A stretch of DNA of 60,000 nt. Source: Lineus longissimus (lineage: Eukaryota; Nemertea; Pilidiophora; Heteronemertea; Lineidae). The position numbers and the translations under genes are program-made. Position 1 is the first letter of the stretch; the number at the start of each line of letters is the position of its first letter. The stretch is taken from assembly GCF_910592395.1 (NCBI RefSeq), contig NC_088314.1, positions 12,650,001-12,710,000 of the forward strand. The letters run 5' to 3'. This document shows, one piece after another, positions 59,901 through 60,000 of the stretch. Below the pieces are notes generated by a model. That model was not told the origin of the DNA, ran no database searches, and saw only the letters and a list, made by a program, of their open reading frames with translations.

Positions 59901-60000
59901 CATCCGGAGGCTGCCCAGGTCCTAGAAGAAGATCGATACGTGGACGACCTGATACATTCCTGTGGAAAGACAGACGTTGCCCGAGGCAAGATGAGTGATC
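56907..60000 (+). CDS. BEL/Pao retrotransposon Gag-Pol polyprotein, 5' part, runs off window
   Basis: Open from the ATG at 56907 to the window end (1,031 codons) with no stop between gag and pol. Residues 1-100 are coiled-coil-like, 110-220 Pro/Ala/Ser-rich, and about 270-415 match DUF1759-type Gag (IPTLKIKSFSGKAIDYVDF). Zinc knuckles: C490-x2-C..H..C, CFSCLVRGHRSKDC at 523 (a classical CCHC), and C-x4-C-x3-HH. The aspartic protease is VLVDSGSTTNII with Asp605. Reverse transcriptase motif A is SDISKMFLQI (Asp934) and motif C RYVDDLIHS (1011-1014). RNase H, integrase and the 3' LTR should lie beyond 60000. The frame is intact so far, so the copy is young. Confidence 0.93.
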   Translation, partial: MAPMEDLKSKRKGLRARCTRAINRLKENIDKDTISLLRLERELDALAADFRQACDINTDMISLVEEDSTDADAFVHWEAELIEVYYNFIDEAAAHQSKLAKARPPSPTASTSGPASGAAVITSPPAGLVPVSLPPVTAVITSPPDGLVPVSLPSGTTAAAATTAPPGLFSASLPTVPATLPPGFGPPPGLSPVMTAAGPLSLSSTPSIGVPLASPSSIRSGVRLSAGVALDPEPTFDRWIDELVEFQETVLPGGVSGELTIASALYRIEAGRDIPTLKIKSFSGKAIDYVDFIDSFKLHIHEKPHLKDDARLAQLRMHLSGDAERLIAGLGCAGVMYATALKQLKDQFGARSVVARAFIDRIARGKKIDNSRDALRDFSIDVINVIAGLQRLQYFADVNAVATLRRIVQRLPDYLIDKWQDTAAHIRERDPIRAPSITDLSDFLRKKVRAKCDPDFGDLRSTDKGVAGSKYEKQGTGSRSFAAQAVKYKCYICSEPHKVPECPTFVSNSVSERHNLVKTHNLCFSCLVRGHRSKDCRSKRKCGKAGCTRWHHVMLHVDSPPPIVQSAPFSGSATAAIDKNGILPVVRVLFRAENGRIRQGNVLVDSGSTTNIIRRDFARGLGLQGKNEPIEVQVVGGSQQGQQDSRRLKFWISHLDGGEEHLVEAHEMDCTVSEVSPLNMEYLHSFSHLRDLNISHPGGPVDLILGVQYSHLHSEEEVRRGLDFEPIAKRIPLGWYVIGSEGKAPKRLSVNLVRKVDMSDLYDLEVLGVRAPTCQCPVDPMSSEDRKSLALLERSVSLEGDRYMIGLPWKRDPCLLPDNYCLTKKRLISLERSLSRTPEKALLYDAAVQEYVDKGWAVRVDPCDLEKRPRFYLPHHGIYRPDKLSTPLRVVFDPACQFQGVSLNSFLYKGPNLIGNLFGVLLRFREDLVAIVSDISKMFLQILLKPEDTEVHRFLWRNRDDTRDPEIFKLTRVAFGDRSSPDMASLVMLKIAERHKTSHPEAAQVLEEDRYVDDLIHSCGKTDVARGKMSD

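Overview
The window is metazoan, from an AT-rich invertebrate genome, probably marine. It has split genes with GT-AG introns, polyadenylation signals and many interspersed repeats, and nothing prokaryotic. The repeat types (Helitron/Helentron-like elements with internal microsatellites, BEL/Pao, piggyBac, CACTA and a Mutator-like transposase) resemble those of molluscs, ambulacrarians and amphioxus, but the species cannot be named from the sequence alone. Nearly all of the 60 kb is mobile DNA in nested layers. Host coding sequence is limited to three linked minus-strand exons (33.6-34.5 kb) and one probable first exon (55.3 kb).

Left part (1-33.1 kb): several copies of one DNA transposon carry two convergent genes. 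One encodes an I-PpoI-type His-Me finger endonuclease domain (plus strand), the other a Mutator-like DDE transposase (minus strand). Copies 1 and 2 lie in two direct repeats of about 7.5 kb (1-7484 and 10657-18140) with only a handful of mismatches. Both are broken by the same frameshifts, a nonsense codon and two insertions. The third copy keeps an intact 734-codon transposase (30551-32755). Its endonuclease half (20383-20757, also tandemly duplicated at 18723-19097) is separated from it by a 9.77-kb insertion.

The insertions belong to at least five families (called A-E here) of non-autonomous, Helitron-like elements. Each has a hairpin at the 5' end, a further copy of the hairpin arm near the 3' end, a short 3' hairpin, and no target-site duplication. 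Because uninterrupted sites are also present in the window, several insertion points can be read to the base. Families B and C contain tandem ~300-bp modules, and nearly every module holds a perfect CTCF-like core (CCACCAGGGGGC; 16 copies in the window counting family A, all on the plus strand) and a perfect nuclear-receptor DR3 site (18 copies).

Middle part (33.1-49.9 kb): the 3' end of an unrecognised host gene, further A/B/C elements and their remnants, a CACTA-type transposase exon, a 16-bp tandem repeat, an element (D) carrying a TATA box and a first-exon-like ATG segment, and a second, unrelated repeat with CTCF-like cores.

Right part (49.9-60 kb): a MITE with an 8-bp target duplication (a relative lies at 27.2 kb), a complete piggyBac element with TTAA ends and an intact 682-codon transposase, a candidate first exon resembling P2X7-C-terminal-domain proteins, and the 5' part of a BEL/Pao retrotransposon whose gag-pol frame is open to the window edge.
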